Shown: positions 5,479 to 5,584 of the stretch, piece after piece
Layout of the letters: each line of letters opens with the position of its first letter
Position numbering within the stretch: position 1 is the stretch's first letter
Source: an uncultured Thermomicrobiales bacterium
GTDB lineage: Bacteria > Chloroflexota > Chloroflexia > Thermomicrobiales > UBA6265
Length of the DNA: 5,584 nucleotides
Reading direction: 5' to 3'
Assembly (NCBI GenBank): GCA_902806395.1
Contig: CADCWH010000019.1
Location: 1-5,584 of the forward strand
Notes under the pieces: generated by a model
Databases searched by the model: none
What the model was told of the DNA's origin: nothing
Seen by the model: only the letters and a program-made list of their open reading frames with translations
Position numbers and translations under genes: made by a program

Positions 5479-5584
5479 TCAACCCACCCACTTCTTCTTG
5501 TTTGAGACGTAGTCCACCAGGATGTATTCGCCGAGGCGGTCCGGCGTTGCCACGAAGACCCGCCCGCCGTTGATGCGCATCAGG
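5479..5584 (-). CDS. C-terminal end of an unrecognised protein (cut by window edge)
   Basis: An open frame enters from the right edge on the minus strand and ends at TGA (5481-5479). It shows 34 residues, including GGRVFVATPDRLGEY and ending SNKKKWVG. Codon third positions are almost all G or C, as in the clear genes of the window, and the alternating hydrophobic pattern (RVFVAT, EYILVDYV) reads like two beta strands. These support real coding. I do not recognise the family. It is convergent with the importer operon, so it is probably not co-regulated with it. Confidence 0.65.
   Translation of the reverse strand, partial: LMRINGGRVFVATPDRLGEYILVDYVSNKKKWVG

Noticed and set aside
1..5584. CRISPR array, tRNA or rRNA gene, insertion sequence or attachment site
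   Set aside because: Reading both strands I saw no regularly spaced repeats, cloverleaf, transposase motif or terminal repeat. All inverted repeats are short hairpins in the intergenic regions.

Overview
The window comes from a GC-rich bacterium: G or C dominates third codon positions, and long antisense shadow reading frames are common. It carries a carbohydrate uptake and catabolism locus. The Tat-exported binding protein and the transporter lacking its own ATPase gene would fit a GC-rich Chloroflexota (Thermomicrobia-like) or actinobacterial lineage. This is inference, and nothing here fixes the taxon.

Left part, minus strand (1-1219): a two-gene catabolic unit read leftward from the central intergenic region. 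A xylose-isomerase-like TIM-barrel sugar isomerase/epimerase (1219 to 209) comes first. It overlaps the start of a PfkB/ribokinase-family sugar kinase by 1-4 nt, and the kinase runs off the left edge.

Centre (1220-1460): a divergent control region. It holds a strong sigma70-type promoter facing right (TTGACA, 16 nt, TATGCT), inverted repeats over and after that promoter that could bind a regulator, and a small leader hairpin just before the first ribosome binding site of the right-hand operon.

Right part, plus strand (1461-5173): an ABC sugar importer operon of the MalEFG/UgpBAE type. It encodes a long Tat-exported family 1 solute-binding protein, a MalF/UgpA-type permease and a MalG/UgpE-type permease. 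The 151-nt gap after the binding-protein gene holds two strong hairpins, one of them a perfect 30-bp palindrome. Such structures usually let the binding protein be made in excess over the membrane proteins. No ATP-binding subunit is encoded in the window.

Right end (5174-5584): about 305 nt without a gene, containing three successive hairpins. The last is followed by TTTT and looks like an intrinsic terminator for the transporter operon. A convergent minus-strand gene then enters from the right edge; only its last 34 codons are visible and I do not recognise it.

Working model: the importer brings in a mono- or oligosaccharide or polyol, and the divergently encoded isomerase and kinase convert it to a phosphorylated ketose or similar intermediate. 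The substrate cannot be read from the sequence. I see no defence system, mobile element, CRISPR array or RNA gene. The locus looks like an ordinary sugar-utilisation cluster whose most interesting parts are its RNA and DNA regulatory structures.
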